64,000 bases of DNA. It comes from Streptomyces eurythermus (GTDB lineage Bacteria > Actinomycetota > Actinomycetes > Streptomycetales > Streptomycetaceae). This document shows positions 1-7,695 of the stretch, piece by piece (within the stretch, counting starts at the first letter, position 1; each line of letters begins with the position of its first letter). The notes under the pieces are model-generated. The model was not told the origin of the DNA. It worked only from the letters and a program-made list of their open reading frames with translations, and searched no databases. The stretch lies in NCBI RefSeq assembly GCF_014649115.1, contig NZ_BMSK01000008.1, positions 310,001 to 374,000 on the forward strand. Direction: 5' to 3'. Made by a program: the position numbers and the translations under genes.

Positions 1-75
1 GTGGGGGTAGTCCGTGCCGATGGCGAGCACGGCGCGGTCGAGGTCGTCCACCTCCGCGACCGGGATGTTGCGCAT
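1..75 (-). CDS. AraC-family regulator, N-terminal 25 codons only (cut by window edge)
   Basis: Reading leftward from the ATG at 75, 25 codons are open to the window edge and begin MRNIPVAEVDDLD, followed by VLAIGTDYPH. This is the usual opening of AraC regulators that carry an N-terminal cupin sensor, where the segment leads into an HSHRRAQLLY-type strand. Only the first part of the sensor is present, so the helix-turn-helix lies outside the window. The gene is divergent from the TauE/SafE exporter at 149 with a 73-base gap holding a 13-base palindrome. Such AraC genes often control the adjacent transporter. The family call rests on a short stretch. Confidence 0.6.
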   Translation of the reverse strand, partial: MRNIPVAEVDDLDRAVLAIGTDYPH

Positions 76-114
76 GCCGCGACCGTACCGCCCGGCCTGT
101 CCGCTGCGCGTAAG

Positions 115-127
115 AAGTCGGCGACTT
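115..127. promoter_or_regulatory. 13-base palindrome in a divergent promoter region
   Basis: AAGTCG-G-CGACTT is a perfect 6+1+6 palindrome between the divergent AraC start (75) and the exporter start (149). Its position fits an operator serving one or both genes. The bound protein is unknown; the neighbouring AraC regulator is one guess, although AraC proteins usually bind direct repeats. Confidence 0.4.
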
Positions 128-148
128 GTCGATTGCCCGCCATCGCGC

Positions 149-976
149 GTGCTCCGTAGCGTCCTTGCCGTGCTGACCTCGCTCCCCACCCTCCTGTTCT
201 TCGGCTGCCTGACCGGCGTGACGACCGTGCTCTTCGGCTTCGGCGGCGGCTTCATCACGGTCCCCGTCGTCTACGGCGTCCTGACCGCCACGGCGCGACC
301 GGGCGCCGACGCCATGCATGTCGCGGTCGCGACCTCGACCGCGGTCATGGTCGTCAACGCGGCGGCCGCGGCCCTGGCACAGTGGCGCCAGGGCCGGCTG
401 CGCCGTGCCTACGTCTGGCCGCTGGCCGGGTTCATCACGGCCGGCGCCGCCGCCGGGTCCTTCGCGGCCACCTTCCTCGGCGGCACGGCGCTGCGCCTGC
501 TCTTCGCCGGCTACCTGCTGGTGACGATCTGCGACAGCCTGCTGCGCGAGGGCTTCCTCTCGATGGCGCACCAGTCGCCTCCGCGGCCCCTGGGCCGGGC
601 CGCCACCACCCTCGGCGGCACGGGCATCGGCCTGGTCGCCGCCGCGCTCGGCGTGGGCGGCAGCGTCATGACGGTCCCGCTGCTGCGGCGCAGGGGCCTG
701 CCCATGGCCGAGGCCACCGCCATGGCCAACCCGCTCAGCGTCCCCGTCGCGGTGGCCGGCACCCTCGTCTACGCCCTCGCCCCCACCGCGCCCACGGCGT
801 CCGGCCGGCTCGGCTACGTCGACCTCGCGGCGGGCGCCGCCCTGCTGCTCGGCTCGCTGCCCACCATCACCCTGCTGCGGCGGATCACCGGCCGGGTCCC
901 GGACCGCGTCCACTCCGTCGCCTACGTCGTCCTGCTGCTGACCGTCCTCGTCGCCATGGCGGTGACCGGGACGTGA
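149..976 (+). CDS. TauE/SafE-family membrane exporter (sulfite/organo-anion permease type)
   Basis: This is an integral membrane protein of about 275 residues. The start chosen is GTG at 149, because the frame upstream of it is arginine-rich and overlaps the divergent gene. It opens with a hydrophobic helix carrying GCLTGVTTVLFGFGGGF, the glycine-rich first repeat of TauE/SafE permeases. A second, inverted-topology half repeats the pattern as GTGIGLVAAALGVGGSVMTVPLL. Six to eight membrane segments are evident and the length is normal. Members move sulfite, sulfonates or other small anions; the substrate cannot be read here. A divergent AraC gene suggests inducible expression, and a strong hairpin follows the stop. 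Confidence 0.85.
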   Translation: MLRSVLAVLTSLPTLLFFGCLTGVTTVLFGFGGGFITVPVVYGVLTATARPGADAMHVAVATSTAVMVVNAAAAALAQWRQGRLRRAYVWPLAGFITAGAAAGSFAATFLGGTALRLLFAGYLLVTICDSLLREGFLSMAHQSPPRPLGRAATTLGGTGIGLVAAALGVGGSVMTVPLLRRRGLPMAEATAMANPLSVPVAVAGTLVYALAPTAPTASGRLGYVDLAAGAALLLGSLPTITLLRRITGRVPDRVHSVAYVVLLLTVLVAMAVTGT

Positions 977-1000
977 GCCGACGAGCCCGGACGCGCATCG

Positions 1001-1034
1001 GGGCCCGGGCGCCCCGTCGCCGGCGCCCGGGCCC
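1001..1034. terminator. Hairpin terminator between convergent genes
   Basis: Arms GGGCCCGGGCGCC (1001-1013) and GGCGCCCGGGCCC (1022-1034) pair perfectly over 13 bases around an 8-base loop, between the convergent exporter and protease genes. There is no T-tract, as is common in Streptomyces; it could serve both strands. Confidence 0.75.
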
Positions 1035-1059
1035 TCGGTCCCCCCTGCGGATCAGCCGC

Positions 1060-2427
1060 TCACAGTCGCTGCCACAACGCCGGGGCGTTCGGCGGCTCCC
1101 ACCCCGCCTGCGCCTGGTGGCCCTGCAGACAGCGGTAGGAGGCCCCGCCGTACGTCACCGTGTCGCCCGCCTGGTAGACGCTGCCGGCCGCCCAGGTGCC
1201 GCCCGGCTCGCCCGGGTCACCGGGGTCTTCCGGGTCCTCGGGGCCGGTCCCGGTCGTCTTGAGGGTGAGGCCGTAGGACTGCAGGATCGGGTTGACCGGC
1301 TGGAAGTACGTCGTACCGCCGCTGGTGCAGTTGCCCGAGCCGCCCGAGGTGACCCCCTGCGCCTGGCTGCCGGAGATGAACGAGCCGCCCGAGTCGCCCG
1401 GTTCGGCGCACACCGACGTACGGGTGATTCCGCTGACGGTGCCCTCCTGGTACGTCACACTGGTGTTGAGCTGCTGCACCGTGCCGCAGTGCCAGCCCGT
1501 GGTGGAACCGGAACGGCACACCGAGGAGCCCACCGGGGCCTGCGTGGACCCGGCGACCTGGACGCTGGAACCGGTCACGTACGGCGTCGCCGTCCAGTTG
1601 GAGTTCGTCGCCACCCACGCCATGTCGTTGCCCGGGAAGACCGACGCCTGGAAGGTGCCCTGCGCGACCCGGTTGGAGCCGGTGGTGGTGCTGCCGGCCC
1701 GGCCGCAGTGCCCGGCCGTGGCGAAGCCCTGCTGGGTGCCCCGGGTCACCGGGAACCCGATCGAGCAGCGGCTGCCGCTGCCGATGTAGTACGCGTCGCC
1801 GCCGCGCAGGTCGTACAGCGGGCGGGGGTGTCCGGCCGACTTCACGATCCGGGTGAGGGCGGCGTCGACGTGCGCGGCGGCCAGCAGGGAGCGCGCCGCT
1901 TCCGGCCGTATCGCCTCCACCACCAGCGTGTTGGTGGGCACGTCGACGTACCAGACCGGGGTGTCGGTGGTGGCGCGGTGGGCCGCGGCGCGGTCCACCC
2001 GGGCCTTGGCGGCGTCCAGCGCGGCCAGGGAGTAGTCCACGACGACCGCGCGGGCGCCGTGCGCCCGGATCGCCGGCACGTCGGCCGGGTCGGTCGTGGC
2101 CACGGTCAGGGTGTCCGACTCCGCGCCGCGCACCCACGCGCCGGCGAAGTCCGTGCCGAGCGCGACCCCGAGCCGGCCGGCGGTGGCGCCCGCCTCGGCC
2201 TCGTTGGCCAGCCGGCGCTCCGCCTGCCGGCGGTCCAGTCCCAGATCCCGCTGGAGTGCGCCGAGGAGGGCGGGCGGCGCCGCGTCGGTGCGGAGCGTCT
2301 CGGCCGCCGTGGGCGGGGCGGGAGAGACGGACGGCTGGGCGCTCGCGGAGCCGCTGAGCCCGGCCACGAGCAGGGCACCCGCTGCCGCGGCGGCGGCGCA
2401 CGCGGCTCTGAGGTGTCGTTGGAGCAT
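1060..2427 (-). CDS. Secreted chymotrypsin-like serine protease (streptogrisin type) with C-terminal CBM5/12-type module
   Basis: The product is a secreted pre-pro-protease of 455 residues. ATG at 2427 is preceded by AGGAGA and starts a signal peptide (to about residue 30). An alpha-lytic-type propeptide spans roughly 45-195. The mature S1 domain follows with His240 in ATAGHC, Asp268 in GNDMAW and Ser346 in GDSGGS, plus cysteines placed as in streptogrisins. A Pro-Glu-Asp-Gly linker (about 396-409) leads to a 46-residue chitin/cellulose-binding module with paired aromatics (GWEPPNAPALW). Streptogrisin C has this layout. The module should hold the enzyme on chitin-rich material. It closely resembles the tail of the dioxygenase at 4922. 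Confidence 0.93.
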   Translation of the reverse strand: MLQRHLRAACAAAAAAGALLVAGLSGSASAQPSVSPAPPTAAETLRTDAAPPALLGALQRDLGLDRRQAERRLANEAEAGATAGRLGVALGTDFAGAWVRGAESDTLTVATTDPADVPAIRAHGARAVVVDYSLAALDAAKARVDRAAAHRATTDTPVWYVDVPTNTLVVEAIRPEAARSLLAAAHVDAALTRIVKSAGHPRPLYDLRGGDAYYIGSGSRCSIGFPVTRGTQQGFATAGHCGRAGSTTTGSNRVAQGTFQASVFPGNDMAWVATNSNWTATPYVTGSSVQVAGSTQAPVGSSVCRSGSTTGWHCGTVQQLNTSVTYQEGTVSGITRTSVCAEPGDSGGSFISGSQAQGVTSGGSGNCTSGGTTYFQPVNPILQSYGLTLKTTGTGPEDPEDPGDPGEPGGTWAAGSVYQAGDTVTYGGASYRCLQGHQAQAGWEPPNAPALWQRL

Positions 2428-2570
2428 GGGGAGGTCTCCTCGGATTCGGTGGGAGTGCCGAAACCGTAGGGAGATCGCGCCCCGCCCCATAAGACATCAG
2501 CCGACCCCCTGCCCCCGCGTTATGCATGGGGACGTGAGCGGGGGCGGCCGGCTCGGGAGGTGAGGTGGGC

Positions 2571-3557
2571 TCAGGAGGCCAGGCCGGTGCGGTGCTGCCG
2601 GGCCGCGGCGTCCCGGTCCTCGCGCCGCGCGAGCCAGTGCGCGTAGCTGTCGCTGCGGGCCGCCACGCCGGCGTGCGCCGCGCGGGCCTGCGCCAGCACC
2701 GTCGCCACCGTGTCCGGCCGCTGCCCGGCCCGGTGCCAGCCCAGCAGATGCCGCCACACCAGCGGGGTCCCGGCCAGCGGACGGGTGGTGATCCCGGGCG
2801 TCGGCGGGAACGTGGCCCGGCACAGGCCCACCGCCCGGCCCACCTGCACCAGATGGACACAGGACGCGGTGTCCGTCTCGTACATGCGACGGGGCGTGAA
2901 ACCGGCCCGCGCGCAGACCGCGGTGAAACAGTCACCGAAACAGCCGTCGCCCGGGACGCACGCCCACTCCTCGCCGGCGAGCGCCGCCAGGTCGGCCTCC
3001 CGGCCGCGGGCGAGCGGATGGCCGTCGGGGAGCATCACGAACACCGGGTCGACGGCGACCTCCTCCCAGGTCAGGTGCGGCGCGTCCGGCGGGGGAGCCG
3101 AGCCGCAGGCGCCGGTCAGCGCGAAGTCCAGGCGTCCCTCGGCCAGCAGCTCCGCCAGTTGCCGCTCCGACCAGGAGGCGCAGGTGGTCACGGTGGTGCC
3201 CGGGACGGCGTCGGCGAGCCGGTCCACCAGCGCGCCCAGCAGCGGACCGTGGGTGCCGCCGAGCCGCAGCCGCTCCCCGTCGCGCCGGGTGCGGGCGAAC
3301 CGGGCCGCCTCCCGCTGGAGTTCGCTGACCGCGGGCAGCACGATCCGGGTGCGCTCCAGGACCAGCTCGCCGAGGGCGGTGGCCCGAACGCCGTACCGTC
3401 CGCGCTCGAAGAGTGTGCCGCCCAAGGCCCGCTCGATGCGCCTGAGCTGCGCGCTGAGCGCCGGCTGGGCGAGTCCGAGGGCCGTCGCCGCCTTGGTCAG
3501 ACTGCCCGCTTCCGCGATGGCCCGGATGGTCTTCAGATGCCGCAACTCCAGCTCCAT
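2571..3557 (-). CDS. LysR-family transcriptional regulator
   Basis: The protein has 328 residues. The start is ATG at 3557, giving the canonical LysR opening MELELRHLKTIRAIAE; the frame extends another 34 codons upstream but with proline-rich, non-homologous sequence. The winged helix (SLTKAATALGLAQPALSAQLRRIE) covers about residues 15-40, followed by the linker helix and an inducer-binding domain (about 90-300). It is divergent from the AraC gene at 3735. Two matching inverted sites lie between them, so autoregulation and control of the AraC gene are plausible. The inducer is unknown. Confidence 0.9.
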   Translation of the reverse strand: MELELRHLKTIRAIAEAGSLTKAATALGLAQPALSAQLRRIERALGGTLFERGRYGVRATALGELVLERTRIVLPAVSELQREAARFARTRRDGERLRLGGTHGPLLGALVDRLADAVPGTTVTTCASWSERQLAELLAEGRLDFALTGACGSAPPPDAPHLTWEEVAVDPVFVMLPDGHPLARGREADLAALAGEEWACVPGDGCFGDCFTAVCARAGFTPRRMYETDTASCVHLVQVGRAVGLCRATFPPTPGITTRPLAGTPLVWRHLLGWHRAGQRPDTVATVLAQARAAHAGVAARSDSYAHWLARREDRDAAARQHRTGLAS

Positions 3558-3597
3558 GAGGGGAGCTTGCGGGGTGGGAGGGCCGGGGGCAAGAGGC

Positions 3598-3681
3598 TGG
3601 TACAGACCAGAGGGGCGGGATTCGCTGTTTCCCGGTGTCCAGGTCCGTGGCATGGTCACAGCGACGCGATTGGTCTGTACC
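3598..3681. promoter_or_regulatory. Pair of matching operator-like sites between LysR and AraC genes
   Basis: TGGTACAGACCA (3598-3609) and TGGTCTGTACC (3671-3681) are reverse complements over 11 bases. Each is itself a GGT-N4-ACC dyad. One lies 40 bases before the LysR start and the other about 54 bases before the AraC start, which suits one regulator binding both promoters. Confidence 0.5.
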
Positions 3682-3734
3682 TGCTTGGTGTCCGGACGGT
3701 GCCGGCAGGTCCTGGAGAAAGGGGAGCATGGCCG

Positions 3735-4673
3735 ATGCGCAGCACCACCGTGTTACCGGGCACCCCCGGCTCGCCGCCCGCGGCCGGGGACGTGCCCCTG
3801 CACCGGCTGGAGGTGGCCGGACCCGGCGCCCCGCCCTTCGCCGCCGGTTCCTTCGAGGCCGTGGGGCCGCTGTCCCGGTGGGACCGGCCGCACCGGCACA
3901 CCTTCTACGAGATCGTCCACGTCAGCGCCGGTTCCGGCACCCATGTCGTCGATCTCGCGCGCTGGCCGCTGCGGCCCCCGCACCTGGCGGTGATCCTGCC
4001 CGGCCAGGTGCACCACTGGGAGGGCGGCCGGGGGCCGGAGGGGACGCTCGCGCTGTTCACCGACGACTTCCTGGTGGACCACCCCCACGACCGTGAGCTG
4101 CTGCGGGAACTCGGCGAGCGGTGCTGGTTCGCCCTGGACCCCGAACAGGACCGGTCCGTGCGGAGCCTGATGGCGGAACTCGTCGCGGAGCACCGGGAGC
4201 GGGCCCCCGGGCACGAGAGCGTCCTGCGTTCCCTGCTGCACGTGCTCGTCGTGCGCGCCTCCCGGCTGCCGGGTTCCGCCGGCGCCGGCCGGGACCCGCG
4301 TGCCCAGGGCCGGCCGGCCGCCGTCGCCGAGGCGTTCGCCCGGCTGATCACCCGCCCGGAGGCGGCGACCTGGTCGGTCCGGGAGTGCGCCGACCGGCTC
4401 GGGGTGACCCCGCACTACCTCACCCAGGCGGTCCGGGCCGCCACCGGCCGGCCACCCGGGCGGCTGCTCATCGAGGCCCGGGCCTGTCAGGCGCAACGGC
4501 TGCTGGCCCACACCCAGCTGTCGGTGCGGCAGGTCGCCGCCCGCACCGGATTCGCCGACCCCGCCTACTTCAGCCGGTTCTTCCGGCGGGAGACCGGCAG
4601 CAGCCCCGGCGACTTCCGAAAACACCACAGCCGCCCTCATCAGTCCCTCGAAGCCCCGCCGGCGCACGCCTAG
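3735..4673 (+). CDS. AraC-family transcriptional regulator with N-terminal cupin sensor
   Basis: The product has 312 residues. ATG at 3735 is used because GGGGAG lies about 10 bases upstream and the protein then begins just before the sensor; the longer upstream frame is antisense to the LysR gene. Residues about 35-130 form the cupin arm (DRPHRHTFYEIVHVSAGSGTHVVD, HLAVILPGQVHHW). The paired AraC helix-turn-helix fills about 205-295, ending with the signature TGFADPAYFSRFFRRETGSSPGDFR. A polyproline/His tail follows. It may control the dioxygenase gene 249 bases downstream, but the tandem repeats between them leave that open. Confidence 0.9.
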   Translation: MRSTTVLPGTPGSPPAAGDVPLHRLEVAGPGAPPFAAGSFEAVGPLSRWDRPHRHTFYEIVHVSAGSGTHVVDLARWPLRPPHLAVILPGQVHHWEGGRGPEGTLALFTDDFLVDHPHDRELLRELGERCWFALDPEQDRSVRSLMAELVAEHRERAPGHESVLRSLLHVLVVRASRLPGSAGAGRDPRAQGRPAAVAEAFARLITRPEAATWSVRECADRLGVTPHYLTQAVRAATGRPPGRLLIEARACQAQRLLAHTQLSVRQVAARTGFADPAYFSRFFRRETGSSPGDFRKHHSRPHQSLEAPPAHA

Positions 4674-4720
4674 GTTCGTTGCCGACCGGCCCCAGGGTGC
4701 CCGCCCCCGCGGAAGGACCC

Positions 4721-4897
4721 CACAGGTCCAGCCCCACAGGCTCAACCCCCACAGGCTCAACCCCCACCGGACCGGCCCCACAGGCCCAGCGCCACAGGAC
4801 CGGTCCCACAGATCCGACCCCACAGGTCCAGCCAGCCCCACAGGACCGGCCCCGCAGGAGGGCCATGCGGGTCCGCCCCCGCAGACGGAGGCACAGG
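4721..4897. repeat. Array of about 12 short CACAGG repeats spaced 14-15 bases apart
   Basis: CACAGG or a one-base variant begins at 4721, 4735, 4750, 4765, 4779, 4793, 4807, 4821, 4839 and 4853, with looser copies at 4880 and 4892. Typical units read like GCCCCACAGGACCG. The array fills the gap between the AraC gene and the dioxygenase and stops just before its ribosome binding site. It would lie in the leader if transcription starts upstream. No coding function is supported. Confidence 0.8.
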
Positions 4898-4921
4898 TCC
4901 GCCCCCCCAGGAGGAGGAGAC

Positions 4922-5791
4922 ATGGACGGAGCAGGTACGCACGACACCGACCGGAACGGCACCGGTGGCAACGGCGCGGAGGCGCCGGACGCGCAGGAGG
5001 GTGCGCGGCTCGTCGGCCGCAAGACCGTGCTGCGCGCGGCACTCGCGGCCACCGCCGCGATCCCCCTGGCCCTCGCCGGTGGCCCCGCCCTCGCCCGCAC
5101 CCTGGCCGCGAGCGGCACGGAGCCCCAGCTCACGCCGCCGTGCGACGACGGCGACGACCCCACCCCGGAACAGATAGAGGGCCCGTACTTCAAGCCCAAC
5201 TCACCGCAACGCACGAGCCTGCTGGAGCCCGGCCTGCCCGGCACCCGGCTCACCGTGAGCGGTTATGTCTTCGGCCGGGCCTGCCGCCCCCTGTCCGGAG
5301 TCCTGCTGGACTTCTGGCAGGCCGACAACAACGGCGCCTACGACAACACCGGGTTCCGGTTCCGGGGCCACCAGTACACCGACTCGCGCGGAGCCTTCGC
5401 GCTCACCACGATCGTGCCGGGCCTGTACCCGGGGCGCACCCGGCACATCCACGTCAAGGTGCAGGCTCCCAACCGGCCTGTGCTCACCACGCAGTTGTAC
5501 TTCCCGAACGAGCCGCGCAACAACACGGACACGATCTTCGACCCGCGGCTGCTGATGACCGTGCGCGACGGCAGCGGCGGCCGGGAGGCGGCGTTCGACT
5601 TCGTCCTCGACGTGGCGCAGGACCCCGGTCCCGGCCCCACACCGCCCGGCGGCACCTGGGCCGTCGGCACCGCGTACCGGACGGGGGACCAGGTCACCTA
5701 CGGGGGCCGCGGCTATGTCTGCCTCCAGCCGCACACCGCCCAGCCGGGCTGGGAACCTCCGGCCGTACCGGCTCTGTGGCGCGCGGTCTGA
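4922..5791 (+). CDS. Secreted intradiol ring-cleavage dioxygenase with C-terminal CBM5/12-type module
   Basis: The product has 289 residues and starts at ATG 4922 after GGAGGAGGAGAC. A signal region (residues 31-59) begins VGRKTVLRAAL, a Tat-like motif with Arg-Lys instead of the twin arginine. The catalytic domain (about 80-232) has the non-heme Fe(III) ligands expected for catechol dioxygenases: Tyr140 (NNGAYDN), Tyr169 (PGLYPG), His175 and His177 (RHIHVK). A Pro-Gly linker joins a carbohydrate-binding module (243-289). A known relative is SACTE_2871 of Streptomyces sp. SirexAA-E, an extracellular aromatic dioxygenase with the same fusion. It probably cleaves catechols released from plant biomass. 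Two strong hairpins follow. Confidence 0.92.
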   Translation: MDGAGTHDTDRNGTGGNGAEAPDAQEGARLVGRKTVLRAALAATAAIPLALAGGPALARTLAASGTEPQLTPPCDDGDDPTPEQIEGPYFKPNSPQRTSLLEPGLPGTRLTVSGYVFGRACRPLSGVLLDFWQADNNGAYDNTGFRFRGHQYTDSRGAFALTTIVPGLYPGRTRHIHVKVQAPNRPVLTTQLYFPNEPRNNTDTIFDPRLLMTVRDGSGGREAAFDFVLDVAQDPGPGPTPPGGTWAVGTAYRTGDQVTYGGRGYVCLQPHTAQPGWEPPAVPALWRAV

Positions 5792-5822
5792 GAGCGCGGC
5801 GCGCGACGGCCCTGACGCCGCG

Positions 5823-5927
5823 GGCACCGGCCTTCCGGCCATGGCCGGTGCCGTGCGGCAGAGCCTCACCGGGGCCGGGCCTCCAGGGTGAGGACGCCCG
5901 CCCCGGGTGGGGCCGGGGCGGGCGTCC
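5823..5927. terminator. Two hairpins between convergent dioxygenase and MFS genes
   Basis: The first hairpin has GGCACCGGCC (5823-5832) and GGCCGGTGCC (5843-5852). The second has 15-base arms GGACGCCCGCCCCGG (5892-5906) and CCGGGGCGGGCGTCC (5913-5927) with a 6-base loop. The second is very stable and can act on either strand. Confidence 0.75.
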
Positions 5928-6011
5928 GCAGGAGCTCCGGGGGACAACCGCCTTACGACATCGCGGACTTCATCTCGTGGGTGAAGTTCCAGGCAGCGAC
6001 GTTCTCGCCGG

Positions 6012-7511
6012 TCAGGGTTTGGCCGACGGGGTGCCGGCTTCCGGCGCCCGGGAGGACGCGGGACCGGCGGCGGAGGCATCGCCCATGGCCCCGCGCGGCG
6101 TACGCAGGACGGTCACGGCGATCACCAGCGCGCCCAGGACGAAGACCGCGCCGACCCGGAAGGCGAGTTGGTAGCCGTCGGTCAGCGCCTTGTCGCGCCA
6201 GGCGCCGTCGTGCGGCAGGGCGGCGGTGTGCGAGGCGGCGAGGGCGCTCAGCACGGCGAGGCCGAGGGAGGCGCCCACCTGCTGCACGGTGTTGAACATC
6301 CCGGAGGCCAGGCCCGAGTCCTGCGGGGTCGCACCCGACATGGCCAGTCCGGCCAGCGCCGGCATCGCCAGGCCGAACCCGATCCCGAGCGGTACGGTCG
6401 CGGGGAACACATCGGTGAGATAGGCGCCGTCCGCCGGGATCCGCCCCAGGATGCCCAGACCGGCGCAGATCAGCACGAGCGCGGCCGGCAGGACCGCCCG
6501 GGCGCCGAACCTGCCGATGAGACGGGGCGCCAGGAACAGCGACATGACGCCGATCAGCAGCGAGACCGGAACGACACCGGCACCGGTCTCCACCTCGTCG
6601 AAACCCAGCACCTTCTGCATGTACAGCACGGCCAGGAACTGGAAGCCGAACATGCCCGAGATCATGAGGGCGTGTGTGCCCAGCGCGCCGGACACGGCGC
6701 GGTACCGGAACATCCGGGGCGGCAGCAGCGGGTCCTCGGCCCTGGCCTGCCGTACGGCGAACGCGGCCAGCAGGGCCAGGGCGACCAGGCCGAAGCCGAG
6801 CGTGCGGGCGGAGCCGAAACCGTGGTCGGCCGCGGCGACGATGGCGTAGACGGCCGTCATGAGCGCGGTCGTGATCAGTACGGCGCCGAGCGCGTCGGTG
6901 CCCCTGCCCCGGCCCGTGCCCCGCTCGGCCACCAGCACCCGCTGGGCCAGGACGACGGCGGCGACCCCGATGGGCACGTTCACGAAGAAGATCCAGTGCC
7001 AGCCGGCGGCCTGGGTCAGTACGCCGCCCAGCAGCAGGCCGAGGGTGCCGCCCGCGGACTGGACGAAGCTGTAGACACCGATCGCCCTGGCGCGTTCGCC
7101 CGGCTTCGTGAACATGGTGACGACCATGGCGAGGGTGACGGAGGACGTGACCGCGCCGCCGACGCCCTGGACGAACCGGGCGACGAGCAGCGCGGTCGCG
7201 TTCTGCGCCAGCCCGCACAGCAAGGACGCCACGGTGAAGACGACCAGACCGGTGACGAAGACCCGCTTGCGGCCGAAGAGGTCGCCGAACCGGCCCGCGA
7301 GCAGCAACAGGCCGCCGAACGGGATCAGATAGGCGTTCACGACCCAGCCCAGGGACGAGGGGGAGAAGCCCAGGCTCTCCTGGATGGCCGGCAGCGCCAC
7401 GTTCACGATGGTGCCGTCGAGGATCACCATCAACTGGCCGGCGCAGAGGATCGCCAGCGCGAACCAGCGGGACGTCCGCACCGCCGGTGCGGGCACGGTC
7501 CGAGCGGACAT
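6012..7511 (-). CDS. MFS drug-type efflux transporter (DHA2, 14-helix type)
   Basis: A 499-residue inner-membrane pump, proton-driven by family. MSARTVP at 7511 is taken as the start because AAAGG sits about 8 bases before it; an ATG five codons upstream is possible. Motif A appears as GRFGDLFGRKRVF after helix 2, and motif C-like glycine-rich sequence (GGTLGLLLGGVLTQ) in helix 5. FVNVPIG and about 14 hydrophobic stretches support the DHA2 class. Substrates in this class are hydrophobic drugs or dyes. The gene lies downstream of the KAS III gene on the same strand, with a 15-base-arm inverted repeat in its promoter region. Confidence 0.9.
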   Translation of the reverse strand: MSARTVPAPAVRTSRWFALAILCAGQLMVILDGTIVNVALPAIQESLGFSPSSLGWVVNAYLIPFGGLLLLAGRFGDLFGRKRVFVTGLVVFTVASLLCGLAQNATALLVARFVQGVGGAVTSSVTLAMVVTMFTKPGERARAIGVYSFVQSAGGTLGLLLGGVLTQAAGWHWIFFVNVPIGVAAVVLAQRVLVAERGTGRGRGTDALGAVLITTALMTAVYAIVAAADHGFGSARTLGFGLVALALLAAFAVRQARAEDPLLPPRMFRYRAVSGALGTHALMISGMFGFQFLAVLYMQKVLGFDEVETGAGVVPVSLLIGVMSLFLAPRLIGRFGARAVLPAALVLICAGLGILGRIPADGAYLTDVFPATVPLGIGFGLAMPALAGLAMSGATPQDSGLASGMFNTVQQVGASLGLAVLSALAASHTAALPHDGAWRDKALTDGYQLAFRVGAVFVLGALVIAVTVLRTPRGAMGDASAAGPASSRAPEAGTPSAKP

Positions 7512-7599
7512 GCGTGTGCCTTTCATGGGAGCTGTTTTGTTACGGGCTCCATCCTGGGTAACCGCCCCCGAGCGGGGAAGAAGGCACTTTTTTGTCTCG

Positions 7600-7638
7600 C
7601 CGTCACATCGCTGTCCCACCGGCACAGCGATGTGACGG
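7600..7638. promoter_or_regulatory. Long perfect inverted repeat upstream of the MFS gene
   Basis: CCGTCACATCGCTGT (7600-7614) and ACAGCGATGTGACGG (7624-7638) pair perfectly over 15 bases around a 9-base loop. It lies between the KAS III stop (7696) and the MFS start (7511), both leftward. It may be an operator for the pump or a terminator for the upstream gene. An A-run rather than a T-run follows on the minus strand, which favours an operator. Confidence 0.6.
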
Positions 7639-7695
7639 GCCGGCCGGCCGGAAACCGGCCGCGTCGTCGGCGCGGACGCGGCCGGGGTGCGGTGT

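Noticed and set aside
382..2469. Long plus-strand frame of 695 codons
   Set aside because: It runs antisense to the protease gene and through the exporter in another frame; Arg/Ala/Pro-rich with no motif.
4721..4897. CRISPR array
   Set aside because: Units are only about 14 bases with no spacers of uniform length and no cas genes.
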